Shown: positions 43,973-58,059, counted from the first letter of the stretch. The stretch is DNA of 64,000 nucleotides from Antitrichia curtipendula (GCA_951230915.1 OX579639.1:6014001-6078000), one strand, 5' to 3'. The notes: a model not told the origin generated them from the letters alone. Numbers and translations are program-made.

Positions 43973-46900
43973 AATTTGTAACTTAATTGGTGTATTACAA
44001 CGTCGGTCGACTTGATTTTCTCTGTTAATTCAAGAATCATAGGAACTATCCAAATGTTTCTTCTTGTTCCGGAAATTATGGCAATATAATCGGGTATTTT
44101 AGTTTTGAACTAGAGAATTTTTAAGCGTCGCAGGGGTCTGAACAATCTTGCGTACAATTCACATCATTGATTAACACCACAACATTTAATCAATTTTGAA
44201 CAAGACTGACGAAAATACAAATGGGAGGTGCAGTTGAGAGGACTTGTGCATCTTCTGCGTAAACCTTGCACTGAAACTGAATGTGAATTTTCTGTGTGCA
44301 ACAGGATTTGTGCATGTCATACCTAGAGCTTGAAGCGCCTCAACGGACTACAGAACACAAGTCACCAACGTTCCCTACTAAGCAATTTGCAACGAGCTTT
44401 AAGAAATTCTTAACAAGGTAAGAAGTTAACCAAACATGCAAAGTGCAGGTAGAACGAAAGAAGCACTGCCTATACAGAGTTGCAAACACATTTCCGAAAG
44501 TATAAAAAGAGGAGTCATTGAAGCGAACGTCGATAGAAGTCGAGCACTTCCTGGTGGGAATGGAGATGGCGGGAAGTACAAAGCTTGCATTCAAATTTTA
44601 AAATGTCAAACCAGAAAGCAAGGTTATTCATCGGAATTCCCTAAGATGCTTCTATTGTTCATGGAGAATAAGACAGGGGTGGTACATGGCCTCCATTCTT
44701 CCACTGCCTTATTTAGGGCTGAAAGATCAGTAGAACTCTACATTCTATTGTACTCTTTTTTTTTGGATTTGGAGAATGTTTCCAGAATTTCTTTTATAAC
44801 ACCGATATGAAATCTTCACTGCCATTGCGCTTTTTCAGATGATGGCTTTAGCAACTGCTATCAATAATTTTGTCATTTTCTAAATGTCAACACATCATTA
44901 ACCCCTATACATGATGGACCCATGAACACTGATTTCGAGCCTCATTGTTTGTCACACAATTTACATGTCTACTTTACTTTAGGTAGAAAATTTTGATTCT
45001 TCTGTAGAAATTGATTTTTTTGAGAATTTCTGAAGAAAAAGTAAAAGAAAATCACATCAGTAGGAAGTTATTTCAAAAATATTGAAAATTTCACTATGTG
45101 TGTATTAAAATGAGAAACATTATGGTATAAACTCAATTTTCTTGTTATTCTATAATTAGAAAAAATACACATTGAACATACATCCTAAGTTCAAACATCG
45201 CAATAAAACATTCAATATTAGGAATTTTTTCAAAGTTCAAAATGGAGTTGGAACTACAATACGTGGCTTTCATTTTGTTAGTTAGGCCCAAAGTCATAAA
45301 ATATCATGTTTGTGGAGAAATTTCAGATTTAAAGCAAGGAGCAATAACTTCCTCACATACATTAAAGTAGCATATTCTATGATCCGGTGGAAAAAATATA
45401 TACACAAGTTGGAAATACATCCAACTTTTTTAAGTCTAAGGAATTTTAGAACTTGTGAAATCATAAAGTTTTGTAAATTGGTGAAATCTATTTAATATTA
45501 ATATTTGGATTTGATAATCTAAAAAAAATCTAGATCTGAATTTTTGATATCTACAAATCATTGGGATTAAAACTTCAAATTCTACAAATTTACAAATCAT
45601 AGACGAGTTGTAAATCAGTTGTAACCAAGTTGCAAATAAGCGTGCAAATAAGTTGCAAATGAATTGCAAACAAGTTGCACCCAAGCAAGTTCCACATTAG
45701 CAACCATGTCAGAAGAGTTCATTGATGAACTTCCACATAGACTATCGAATGAGATCAAACTTGCAACTAGTGCAACTTGTCCTCTACAACCGCAGTCTCT
45801 AAATTATCACCCAATTGCAAACGCCCCCTACAACTACAAAACTAGTTGGAAACTATGGTTGCTAAATCCCTCAATTTCTTTTAGTGAGAATCACTAAAAT
45901 TGGGCATTAGAGACTATTGTATTGTGGATAGTGGGCAAATTTTGTTGAATTGTTATTATATATTGTACTGCTATTTCTATTGTAGGGCTAATCCTATTGT
46001 AGAGGATGTAGCTCCAATTAGAATGAGAAAATCTACAATGGTGCAAGGGATGGTCATGAATTTGGTGGCACATTGAGTAGACAAGGATTATGTTATCACA
46101 ATGGATAGCTTTTCAATAGCATTTACTTCTTCAAAGATTCAACCAGGATTGGAATGGGAATAATACAATTTATACAATGGAGTGGAGCTATCGTTTGATT
46201 TGAGAAATATAAAATCTTTGACAAGAAGTAGCAAAGGTATTGGATAGTAGAAGGCATATGAATCTCAAAAATAATTGTCATGTACTATAGAGGGATAAGT
46301 GCCTTTTATTTTTATAATTTGCACTTGTTGTTATAATTTAATTTTCATGCCAATTTTCAATTACTTAGTTCCAAAGAAAAATGAAAAAACACAAAAGAAC
46401 ATTCAAAATTCTCCTATGAATATGTGATAGTAACAACACATATGCATAGAATCAATGTGACTAATCAATTATGAGCTTTACATACTTGCCACTTTGGATC
46501 CCACAAGTGTTGACACTTGTATACACAAAGATGATAAATTCATGTACAATGGTGTGCAACGATAGAACTAAGAAGTATCTAACAAGCCCCCACCCATATT
46601 GCCCTACTTGTGATTACAAGTGTGTATACTTTAAAAAAAAGTATTTTACCTAATACCAATATACCATACAAATTTTTAGTGCTTGTTTTCTAAATAAGTG
46701 AGCCCATTTTATTATACATATTATGAGTTTTTTTTAACCAAGTATGGTTGTGTTTTGTCAATATTTTGACATTTTGTGACTGTCGTTTAGGATACAAGAT
46801 TGTGTAATTATATAATCGTGTTGGCATTTTGCAGGTAAGAGTATTAATTTTGGAATAGACTTTGTAGAAATAGAAACTAGGCCCAAGGTTCCAAATGGTA

Positions 46901-47137
46901 TTATAGTGAGTGACAAAGGAGACAAATGACCTTTGCTTCTTTGCATCAAGAAGCTAAGAGCAACCAAGAAGTCTTTTCAAATGAAGAGGTCACTGGTATC
47001 AAGGGTGTGAAGTGGTGGATACTAGATATGAAGTAGCAAATTGGTAGAATTGGTGAAGAGGTGATGGTATTGGCCTTTAAAATTAAGGAAAGTCATTGGA
47101 TTCCCTTGCCCCCTGTTTTAGAGAGAACACTGTAAAC
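43973..47137. other. Intergenic, AT-rich, no gene recognised
   Basis: A somewhat less AT-rich island at 44200-44800 has overlapping frames on both strands (44436-44810 plus and 44594-44340 minus) without motifs. Around 45608-45690 there are AGTTGCAAAT-type short repeats. The rest is eroded AT-rich sequence. Confidence 0.45.
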
Positions 47138-48250
47138 ACTATAAGAAATCCGTGTCTAAGCAAATGGGGTTTGTTGGACATCCATTTTAACCCTTAAAGG
47201 ACCAAGTGTCTCTTAAACGGACACAAGAAATCTTGGATAGGTTCTTAGAAAGTCATTTTTGGTCGGATGTTCATGAAATTTGGACACAATGAGTAAACAC
47301 GTACTTCCTTGGTGAAAAACTAATTTTTTTCCCGATCAAGTGCCCGAATCAAAAGTTATGCTGCCCTGAACTTTTTGGGCAGCTTGGGCAATTTAGGAAT
47401 CTTTGGAGAATCTTTTGCAAAAAAGCTCATCAACTTTTGAAATTTGGCATGTATATAATTAATAAAATATGACAAACAATTGTCAAAATAAAATAAAATT
47501 TTAGTCTTCAAATTAGATTCTAAGAGGAGTCAAACTTTGTTAGCTATATTGGGAAGGTTTGAAGAAAAAACATTTTCTTCTAACTTCAAGTCCTCCAATC
47601 TTGCAATTTGTGAAGTCAAAATTCTTGAAATTTTTTCTGCATATTCCAAATGTTTGTCTCTAACTTTCCACGGTTTGGATTTCAGATAGAAAGATTTCTC
47701 ATTGCACAAGAAATCATCAAAAAATAACTAGTGTATTGCCAATTCACTTAACTTCCTTGTATTGCAAGGTGATTTAGTGTAAGCTAGACATCTCAATTGG
47801 TTCTGAAAATTTTCAAGAGTGAACCTAACATCATATACTTAAGAATGGTCAAAATCCTCATTTTTGTATAGAGCAAAAATTTTACTCCAAGAAGGCCCGA
47901 AGTCTGCTGATCTTGTTTCGCAGGAATGAAAAAAAGTTTTTTCTCTCACTTCAAATGTTATAATCTTTCAATCTTCGGGGTCAAATGGGCTGAAATTTTT
48001 ACCACACATTGCCATAGTAGCCTAGTTCACTTTTGTACGGTTGAAGTTTCAAAAAAAAGTTTCAATTTTCATTTTCGAATAACATACCAAAAATCCGCAG
48101 TTTTTGACAATGTCTTTGTGAAAAAAAACCTCGGTCCTTTAGGGGTTAACAATCCATGTTTTTATGTTGTATTGGACGTCATAGTTGACATAAAAATATG
48201 GATTGTTAAATTAGATGTCCAATAAAATCCTTTTGCTTAGACATCACAAA
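47138..48250. mobile_element. CACTA-like end with nested TTAACCC-TIR element (copy B)
   Basis: CACTATAAGAAATCCGTG at 47138 looks like a CACTA left end. GTCTAAGCAAATGGG and TTGTTGGACATC after it are repeated inverted at 48203-48241 (GATGTCCAATAAAATCC, TTTTGCTTAGACATCAC). Inside, TTAACCCTTAAAGGACC (47187) is inverted as GGTCCTTTAGGGGTTAA (48133-48149). The extreme CACTA right end is missing, so the outer element is probably truncated. No coding capacity was seen. Confidence 0.6.
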
Positions 48251-49533
48251 ATATTTTTTTTTAATAGTAAAACAACAAGAAAATATGCTACATAGGTGTC
48301 AAGAGATTGAGAGCTTCTTCATGGCACTTGGGCCAAACCCAACATGTGGATTCTTCCTATTATTTAAAGTTGCCTACACCTTTTTGAAAGAAATGTTGTA
48401 GTTTCAGAAATGTTGATATTTTGAGAATTTCAAGTCTTATTCTAAAACTCCTATTTGGAGAAGAAAAAAATCTGTATTTTTTAAATTTGTATTGTTGTTA
48501 TATAAAATATTGTGTTCTATGGAATGGTTTGCAATGTATTGAATTTTTTTGTCCATGGCTTGTAATACTAATTTAGTACAAGATCTTACGATTTGATGTC
48601 TTGTTAGTATTTGACATGCACATAAGATGACAATTTGGTTGTAACGTGGGGTTAACTTTTGGTACTTAGTCTTAGCATTCTGATCAAATTCTTTTGAAGC
48701 ACCATTCTTATGGACCAAGAAGGTAGTCCAAGTTAATTTCCAAAATTGTAAAGATGTATTATAAAATATAATTTAGAATAATAATTTAATGAAGATTGTC
48801 AAACAAAATTGTAGAACATAATCCATACATCATATCCATATAGTTGAATGTAATACTCCACTAACCAATATTTATCAATAAAATTTTGAGAAAAAACAAC
48901 AAATTCCTTCTAAAATTCTAGATGGAATAATTATAATTTGAAAATGATTTTTTTTTCAAGTTCAAAATTTTCAACTCTAATTATGATGATTTTACAAAAA
49001 AATTCTAAGATACTTATATATATTGAAGTCATTGTTGACAGGTCATTTTTTGAATTGAAAAAATTACTTTCTAAAGTTATATATATATTGATTTCCTTTT
49101 AGTTATAGAATATTTGCCAAACAAATTCTTCAAAATCTATATTGTACAAATGTTATAGAACTAACACAAGAATATTCAATAATAAAAAATGGATGAAAAA
49201 TCACAATTACATATTAGGTTGGGATGTGTTTGCATTCATCCATGGTTGAAAATTTGAATGTCTAGTTCTTAAGTGGTTAAGTAAATAATGATAAAGATTT
49301 GAAGCAATTTTACTTTTAAGTATTGCAATTTGAAACTTTTTATTTTCATTTTGAATTTGTAGAACCTTTTTATTTGTCAAAATACGAATATTAATCTTGA
49401 AAGGATGAGGCCTATCACCAAGGAAGTTAAGCAAAAATTGTTAGACCTTCACAAAAATAGATGTATTCTTTGTTCTACAATTCTTCTTAAAGTCATTAAT
49501 TGAACATTTTTTTTGTCCATGCATTGTTTCAAA
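48251..49533. other. AT-rich spacer, no gene seen
   Basis: Only short AT-rich frames, none with a motif. Confidence 0.5.
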
Positions 49534-50452
49534 GTTAACACCTAAAGGATCAAAGCCATTTTTCTATCAAAAAATACTCAAAATTGCCATTTGTGCTATG
49601 TTCATCCAAGAATTTTTTACTTTTAAGAAAAAATAATCATAATATCTTGTACTTTACTTGTCTTAGATCATGTGGTAAAAATTTCATGAAGTTTGGCCAT
49701 ACAGATTGAAAGATATTAGCATTCAAAGTTAGAAAAAAAAATACTTGAACAAAAGTCTGCAATTTCAGATGACTTTGACCACCATTTGTGGAATTTTTTT
49801 GCATTATGGACTTTGAATTAAGAAAAATTTGTGTTGAAAAATTAAGTTGAAAGTCTAGGGAAATTAAAAAAAACTATATACTTGATTTTCATTAAATAAT
49901 AAAAAAATTATTAAGTAGAAGTAGGTCCAAGATTGAAAGAAAAACTAAATTGTTAATAACTCTAAGATGGGATTGAAACGCAAAAATCCCAACAATAAGA
50001 TTGTTCTTTAAAGCAAATTTAACATTGCCAAACAATTATTTTGAAAAATTCAAAAAATTGTATTCAGAAATGAACCCTATAAATTGTTTTTTCAAGAAGA
50101 TGCTCACACTGCCCCCAAAACAAGATTATTTATAACTTTCACATCACTAATCCAAATGGAATGAATCAAAGCTTCACATGTAGACAAAAATATGATCTAT
50201 AAGAAAAAAAATTTAATTTAATTTCAAATTTTTGTGAATTTTTTTTTTTTGCCCACCAAATGAAAGTTTGGATTTCTTGTGGTATAATTGTTGCTCCCAA
50301 GCACCAATTGAAATAAAAATATATTTCCACAAAGCTAAATTTTTTTTTAATCTTATGAGTAAGTTTCAAAAAGTTTCACCAAAGATTGAAGTCATAGGAA
50401 CCTGCCCAAAATCCATTTTATCTCGAGGGGACAATGGTCCTTTAGGAATTAA
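49534..50452. mobile_element. Non-coding TTAACCCCTAAAG-TIR element (copy C)
   Basis: The left end GTTAACACCTAAAGGATC pairs with the right end GGTCCTTTAGGAATTAA. Interior blocks (CCATTTTTCTATCAAAAAAT, AGATTGAAAGAAAAACTAAA, TAATAACTCTAAGATGGGAT, CGAGGGGACAATGG) match copy A at 38656-39436, so the two are the same family. Confidence 0.75.
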
Positions 50453-51689
50453 AGGAGAATTATGAAATTAAAATGAAAGACTTACCGATTTGAAAAGCTC
50501 ACATTGATGTAATTTTGAAAATGCTTCAAGAATGTTTTTGTATAACAATAATAACCTTGCAAAAAACTATGAATTTTTTGCTATAAAAATTTATCCTAAT
50601 TTTGAAGGAGGATAATTAGGGTTGTCTAATCTAACTAAATACCATACTAGGTATTGTATTGGATGTCTAATGTAAAGTATCGTGTTAGATAAGTGTCGAA
50701 TATGCGAGCATTTTTTTAATTTAGATTTTTTAATTTAGGATATATTTTTAAATATTCTTTGTATATTTTAAGAATCTACTTATTAGACAAATGGGATCAA
50801 CTACACATCCTTGACATTGTATTAGATGTTGTGTTGACGTGTTTTAAAAGACAATCATTGGAATAATTAGCATCATCTAGAAAATAAGTGGCACTACAGA
50901 ATTATATGTTTGTAGAAATTTGTAAACTACAACATTGATTACTAATATAGCTAGCAAAATATGAGTTCAAACTGCTACATGTAGTTGAAACATGGGAAGT
51001 AAAGTTTTTGAATTACATAAATAAGCTCTCAATCACAATGGCAACTAATGCATGGAAAGATCATATTTAAACTCTAGCACTCTAAAATCCAAAATCTAAA
51101 TGGTGATCAAAGAAGTTCTAAGGGCTTTTCTTACTATAAAACTTCTCAATAATTCATCCAAACCAATGCTTGACTTTTAAGAAAAAAAGACTTTTTGTAT
51201 GATGAATTTGACGAAACCAAGGTAAATAGTATATAATTATAAAGATATTCACGAAAATATGTGAAAATTCAGGAAAGAATTCAAGTATTAAGAAAGAAAG
51301 AAGCCATGATATTGTTTGAAAAGTGATTTTTGTTCAATTTTCCACTTTAACTAAATGTTATTTAGAAAGATTGGCTACCTTGACACATAAATATTTGATT
51401 GCCCATTTGAAGAACTTGGTTTTCATTGAAAATTCAATCTATTTTCAATACAATCAAATAAAATCCATTTATACACTTTACTACAAAAAAATTGACTTGT
51501 TCATTGCCTTAATGACAAAGCTTTAGACCTTCAATTGCCTTTACATAAAATTAGTGTGCCCCATGTTGTTGCTGCAATATAATTAAAAAAAAATGTTTAA
51601 TTTTTAAGTTAAAAAATCCATAACTTGCAACAAACGCCACCACAAAAATAAAAATAAAAATAAGTTAAATAACTTTACAATTTTTAATT
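50453..51689. other. AT-rich spacer, no gene seen
   Basis: Nothing recognisable apart from low-complexity A/T runs. Confidence 0.5.
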
Positions 51690-52020
51690 TAGAAAAACTT
51701 TGAAATTCAATAACTTTTACATTGTAGTGTGTTAGGTTGCATTTTTGGTACAAATAGAATGCTTTATGCACAAAGGAGTGCAAGGGCTTTGTTTTGTGGT
51801 GATTGGACATGTCATGTGAAAGTTTTGATTTTTCCAAAATAAAAGATTTTTTTTAGAATTTAGAATTTTTTTGAAATCCCTAATTTTCACATTGTAGGTT
51901 CAAATGCCAAAAAACTGGCACAAATAGAAAACTTTATGCACATGGAGTGCAAAGGCCTTATTTCATGGTGTTTGGACATGCGATATGAAAGTTATGATTT
52001 TTCCAAAATAAAAGATAATT
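51690..52020. repeat. Two-copy tandem repeat of about 170 bp
   Basis: ACATTGTAG, GGCACAAATAGAA.(A/G)CTTTATGCACA, GGAGTGCAA.GGC, GGACATG(T/C).AT.TGAAAGTT and GATTTTTCCAAAATAAAAGA recur at an offset of about 170 bases. A weaker third relative of its first part is at 56770-56830. Confidence 0.75.
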
Positions 52021-55000
52021 TAAATCAATTTTTGAATTCATAAAAAAATTTAAAATTCATCTTGCACATAATGTGAATCCACTTGATTGTTGAAATTGCA
52101 AGAGGATTATTATCTGCAGCTATGGAATTTTTTTGATATTTTCCATTGTAAGGATGTAGACATTATAACAATTAAAGTGCCGTTGAATTCTTCAGGTAGG
52201 ATGGAATTTGGAGGGGTTTTAGACTTTGAAAGTACAAAGTGAAGCCAACGGTGTGGCCCCTTCTCTTGAGTTTTTGGGAAGGATTTTGGCAAGCAAGTAC
52301 CTTGCTTCTGGCCAATTTTCAGCACTTGTTGACATCGAGAGGCACCTTTTCCAGAGCCTTGAAGCTTAGAGCTTGACACCGCATAATAAACAACAAATCA
52401 AAAATGTACATTTTTGATTGACACGCTAGCTGCGCTCTTGGAGGTACAACCGCGTACCCATCTATCACCTTAGGCATCCTGCCATTGTGCTTCAATTGCT
52501 ACTTTCAATTGAATCTGCCACAAAAGTCAAGTTCACACTAACGCGGCCACCATATAGAGAACATAAACTCCACCGCAGCCATGGGTTTAGAGTTCTGTCG
52601 TGTATTTGGCATGGTTGTCTAAGGAGATTGACATTGAATGTCGACAAGTTCAAAGTCAATAGTGTAGTTCCAATCTGTGCACTTCAGGAAGTACTTGTAT
52701 GGCGGTGAACAATTCAAGCCACAATACTACTATACACAATCATGAATCCCAATCAAGAAAAAACTTGAAAGACATGATGAAACCTTATAACAATGAGCAC
52801 TCTCTAATGTACTCAACTCTAAACACAATGTGCACCTCAAAAATTCAAACAACAAAAGGCAATTGTTACAGGGTAGTTGCAAGAAACACTTGTCCTATTC
52901 TTTGTTCCTTTGCCCTTGGACGGGTACTTTTGGCTCATAACTTTTGTATACTTTGTCCGGTTGGCGTGAAATTTGGAGTGAAGGTAGTTACAAAAGTTTC
53001 AAACATTTTGTAATTTTTTGAATATTTTAAAAATTAATTTATTATTTTTAAGTTGCCCCCGATTGGGTGTCTATCTTGGGCATTTTGGGGGGTTTTAGTC
53101 CTATTTTCGATCCAAAAATGTGAACTGGAAGCCACAAATTGGACATGAGGGAGGTTTAGGGTCCTTAACAAGATTGACAAGGAGATTTTGTGAAAAAAAA
53201 AATACTAGAGTTGCTCAAAGGGGTTGAATGTGACCATCCTTTGCGCAAAAGTCTTAGAGGGAAAAAAAATTCCTAAGGAAATTCTTGGTGCAATGAGAGG
53301 CTTTTGTTGTCAATAAAAAAAAAATTTGAAAATTTTCTGAATTTTTTTTCCATTTTAAAAAAATGAAAAGGAACACAAACTCTTTTTTTGCTACTTTTTG
53401 GCATTTTTGAACGACAATGCCTTCGGTAGTACCCCGCCATAGTCCACAGTACTACTGAGTACTTATAAGTGCTCTATAGTGGGACCTCATTCTCGTACGC
53501 CACCCCGCTTTAATGCGCTTACTGTTGTACCCGCCACCTGTTGAAATTGTAGCCTGATTGAAATTTGAAATGACAGTGGAGATTGCCGATGAAGTGTATC
53601 GACGCAATACTTGTAGTATCGATAGTACTGCTAGTCCTATGCTTCGATAATGCGTTTTTGGCCAAGAACCGTGAAGTGTTTCTTGCAACTACCCTACATT
53701 GTATTGTCAGCAGTTAGCTAGAGAGCCCGTGAAACCTAAGGCAAGGTGGATGAATAAACAAGTGGCCCAAACCCTTACAACCGAGAGATCTAGTAAGAGG
53801 AATGAAGTGTCTAAAGTCATTGCATGCATAAGCCAAGAATAATTTGAGAGAAACAAAAGCTACTATTGGTCGTATGGAAATTTCCACTCAAATCTCTACC
53901 TACAATTTTTCCTATAGCTTGAAAGCCCTACCAAATTTGAAGCTGGATTCCCTACCCTATTCATCCAAAGGAGCTTGCTGACTACAAATCCCTATCTGAT
54001 CTTCCAAATTTGAAGCCCTTATTGCCCTATTTTGGCTTTGTCTAGTCGTGGTATATAAATCCCTACCAAATTTTACCTTCACTGATCAAGGTATCCATAA
54101 CCTACCAAATTTTACCATTGCAGGTGATGCCCTGACGAATCCCTAAGGAATTTGACCTCCTCTGCTTTTGCTACATGCATCCCAATTGAATTTGACCTTT
54201 ACAACTTGTGGTATTGGATATCAAGCGGGATTGCAAACCACAATTCATCTCTCAAAATGCACCCTTACCATTGTGTGCAATTGCCTTGTAATTCTATATA
54301 CTAATGAGTGGAAGTTGTAGGGCAGTAGTAAAGCAAAAATTGCCTCCTCGCTTTTATAAAGACATCGACCATTATAGCAAGCTAGAAGCAAAAGCAATCA
54401 AGTTTTATGTACAATACCAAAGGTGCAAGCAATCAAGCTAAAGAACAGAGGAAAATTTAGAAGTGGTGCATTCAAAGCCAATATAGTTCAATCACATTTC
54501 AAAATTGGGAGCCAGTGGAATCCAATATAATTCAAGCAAGGAAGCTAATGCTAGTATACTCAAAGATAAAAGCGGTTATGGGAAGCTCTGGTGCTATAGA
54601 GGATACTTTATATTGAAACAAAATTAGAGCATTGCAAAAAGAAGCCACCAGAGATTTGGTAGTCACAAAGTGGTTCCCAAATGCCCTACCAAAGTCACAG
54701 AAGTAGCTACCCAAATCTCTACCAACAAGTGGCAAAAATACAAAAATTGGGCATGGCACCAAAGCCCCTTGATTTGGCAGACCATATCACAACGCTGTTG
54801 TCTGAATCCTTTGTCTTGTCGACTTTTATGAATGAGGAGGGCATTAGGAACTCACCATTCTTGGTTTATATGATGATGCCTTTGGTGATGCCCCAATGCT
54901 GAATTAGGGAGAAAGTCTACGTTTCCACACTTGTTGCTTCATGTGAGATGGTCCACAGTGCATGACTTGATCCAAGACTACCTATCGAATTGACTTGTGC

Positions 55001-55520
55001 CTCTGAACAAGGACGTCTCAAACTATGAGGGGAGCAATTTAGTGTTTGAATCTCCGGTGGCTTCCACCCTAGAGGCGGTGTAGATTCAAGGCCTTCTGAA
55101 TTCATCTGCTCCTCGCTTTGAGAGTCATTGTTATTTGTCTCCCTTCATAAAGAACCCTGCCCCCGTCCTACTTCCTATGGCTGACCATGCGCTTGCCTTC
55201 TCCCCCGATCTCAAGGTGCTTCATCACCGTAGTTTTGGGTTGGTTGTTGTCCCTGTACTATCCTTTGAGCTTGTCCGCATCCTCTCCCTATGAATGACCC
55301 ACTAGAATCTACCACTTGCCGCAGTGGATCCACCGTCCCCCTTTCCTGACCTTCATCGTCTGAATCAAGTTGTATTGCTGCTTGATTCAGGTCAAAATTT
55401 CAGGGTGATGGATACCTTGTTGCTTGTCCCCTTCCACGCCTAAGCCTAACACTCAAACCCCGTTACAATTCCCCCCCCTCCTGTGGCCATTCTCTTGACC
55501 ATGCCCTCATCCTTGGCTCT
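52021..55520. other. Repeat-derived intergenic sequence, no gene recognised
   Basis: Short frames only. At 53930-54200 a motif close to CCTACCAAATTT(G/T)A recurs about six times at irregular spacing. Nothing supports a coding gene. Confidence 0.45.
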
Positions 55521-55521
55521 G

Positions 55522-55600
55522 ATCATGGGAAATTTGTTGTCCTTGTAATTATGGGAAATTGAAGTGTCCTTGTAATCATGGAAAATTTGTTGTCCTTGGA
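55522..55600. repeat. 27-bp tandem repeat, three units
   Basis: ATCATGGGAAATTTGTTGTCC, TTGTAATTATGGGAAATTGA and TTGTAATCATGGAAAATTTG follow one another. Confidence 0.85.
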
Positions 55601-56847
55601 AGCGTGGGTTGCCTTTAGTCTATAATTTTTATTGAATTGGTAGTAGGCTACCACTTACTCCAAATGAAGTTGTTCACAATTTGTGGCAATCCATTTGGGT
55701 GCCCCTCAGGAATTCAATGGTAGACTCCAAGAGCATAGAAGCATTATCATCTAAAAAGATATCACCAAGAATTCCTACTTGGATTTGGAGGCCAATAGTG
55801 ATTGGCAGATGGTTCCACTAGCCCAAGCAAAAAATCTTCTTGCAAGCACAATTTCATATTGTCCACTTGATGGGGGGTGGTGTTGAGGCGCTCCACAACC
55901 CACGCTTCCAAGGACACTTCAATTTGCGCCACTTCTTTAGGCAAAGCCCTAATTTCCATCAATGGCAATGCAGATTCAATGTTTTCGCTCTCTTCTGCTC
56001 ATAATCCAGCTATGGCGTCGATTGTATAATAAACTTGTAACCCCTCACGTCGCCGCATGCAATACTCTAAATCTGTTCTTGAAGTCGTGCTTGCCTACAC
56101 CTTTGACTATGATTGAGCCTTGCGTACAAGCCAATTGCCCCTTGCGAATGGCACAAAAGAAACAAATAAAGCAAACGGTGCACCCCATGTGGCCAACCCT
56201 AAAATCGTACAACTACTCTCCAAAATTGAACACCCCTTGCTTTCGCTCCTAACAATTCCATTAGTGCAACGTATCTACAAACAAAAACCCAGTACGCCAC
56301 CCAAGCAAGGGCATTCATACTCTAGAACCACCATGCACCTCTCATGTGTTGCAAGCCTCAAACAATGCCAACACAATGCCAAGGAGGACAAATCCCAATG
56401 TGTGCCAAAGTCCCTCCACTGGTATGAAACTAGCTCTTTCCGGTGGTCTCGGTCACCTTATTTTGGGCCTTGTTTCCGGAAAGCACAATTTTTTTTGTAT
56501 AAACATGGTTATTTCAGGCACCCACAACAAAGTACAATAGGTGGAACCACCGTTGCCCCACTCTGGGGCATCTTACATGTACCCCCTCCTTTCAGTATAA
56601 TTTCTAAGGTAGTACACTTTTGATTTAGACCTTATTTTGATCAAAATAAGATTTTGGGTGCCCCAAATTTTTTCTCTAGGCACTCAAGGGTAAAGGTATA
56701 GACTAATGTGCCTTGAGACGTTGCCACAATAATAAAAAAAATAAAAGTAATTTTCTGATTTTTTTACTTATAAAATTTTGAAATTCAATATCTTTTTTGT
56801 TGTAGATCCAAATGTCACAAAACAAAGCCTATGCACCCCTCCTTACT
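55601..56847. other. Intergenic, no gene recognised
   Basis: A 167-codon plus-strand frame (56120-56623) overlaps two others in different frames and shows no motif or family resemblance. It is not called as a gene. Confidence 0.4.
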
Positions 56848-57186
56848 GAGGGCTTTTTGATGGTACCAAGTACATGATTGGGGGACACACAGTCCGGAAG
56901 ATCTCAAAGTAACAAACAAAACAAACAAATAACCAATCTTAATGGATGGTGGATAAATTGTAGACTCACCAATGAAAAGGACTAAGTAAAACCAAAGGCC
57001 TACTCCTTTCATATTTGCATCACATTAGTAAGATCACTTGATAATGAACAATACAATAGCTTTGCTTTAGACAAAACACAAAATTGACTAATTAAGTTAG
57101 GTTGTTTATTTGTTTTGTTTGTTACGTTGAGATCTCCCGGACTGTGCGTCCCCGGTCACTTACTTATTACCGCCAAAAAGCCCTTG
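56848..57186. mobile_element. Inverted-repeat element of about 340 bp (foldback-like)
   Basis: The left arm GAGGGCTTTTTGATGGTA ... GGGGACACACAGTCCGG ... AGATCTCAAAGTAACAAACA (56848-56935) is matched inverted by 57101-57186 (TGTTTGTTACGTTGAGATCT, CCGGACTGTGCGTCCCC, CCGCCAAAAAGCCC). A spacer of about 165 bases separates the arms. No coding capacity was seen and no target duplication was identified. Confidence 0.75.
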
Positions 57187-58059
57187 GCATTCTTTTGACT
57201 GTGGGAACGGCACAGGACACACTAGTTTACTAAATTGAGACGAAGGGTGGGAGTTACGGGTTTAGAGGACAACTTAACAGCCATTAGCCCTTGCAAACTG
57301 AGAGCACTGTTGGAGGTTCTTGTTTCATGAGGACAACCAAGCAGACATAATCTCAAGCCTCCCGGGTCTCCAAAGATTGTCCAGGTCATAGCCGCTCGTC
57401 AGAAACACCCGCAATCTGTTAGTTTCATGGCTGAAATCAACTTCTAGTTTGCACTGCAGGTCAGCTCATGCATTTCTGTTTGGCGGTAAATGATCTCCGT
57501 CGTTGTTCAGAGCCGTAAAATGTAATCTTTGCACATACCACTTTTCACGGAAGAATTACACAGTCCCTTCAGAAAATTTAAAATATACTCGAGTAGGAAA
57601 AAACACTCAAGTGCAAAACGGCACAGGGCGCACTAGTTGCACAACTTCCACTTGATGTGATGGAATAGAGTGATAAATAGTACACCAAAATTCTCTGTGT
57701 AAAACATCATGACCTGTTTCTACGATAGATCTCCACCCAGCTAAAGCATCACTAGCACGAATTTCAGCGTACAGCAGCAAAACATTTGCTGCAAGAAAAA
57801 AATTACACTACCATACATACATTGCTCAATTAGCTACAGCAGCTACAGTCAATACAACTAAATGCAAAGCGCTGAGCGTACAGCACGGATCGTAAACTTG
57901 CAAACCTTACAAAGATCCTACTGTACAGTACAAATGGAAGGAGAAGAGGAAGAGCCTCCGTTTACTAGAAGAGACTCTATTTACCCGATTCCTTCCGTGG
58001 CCTAAGCTCTCCTGTCTTGCAATTCCTTGTTACATATGTGTACAGTCCGGCCTACCTCG
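57187..58059. other. 3' flank of the PLAC8/DUF2985 gene
   Basis: No separate gene was seen. The part near 57900-58059 probably contains the 3' untranslated region of the minus-strand gene ending at 58060. Confidence 0.45.
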
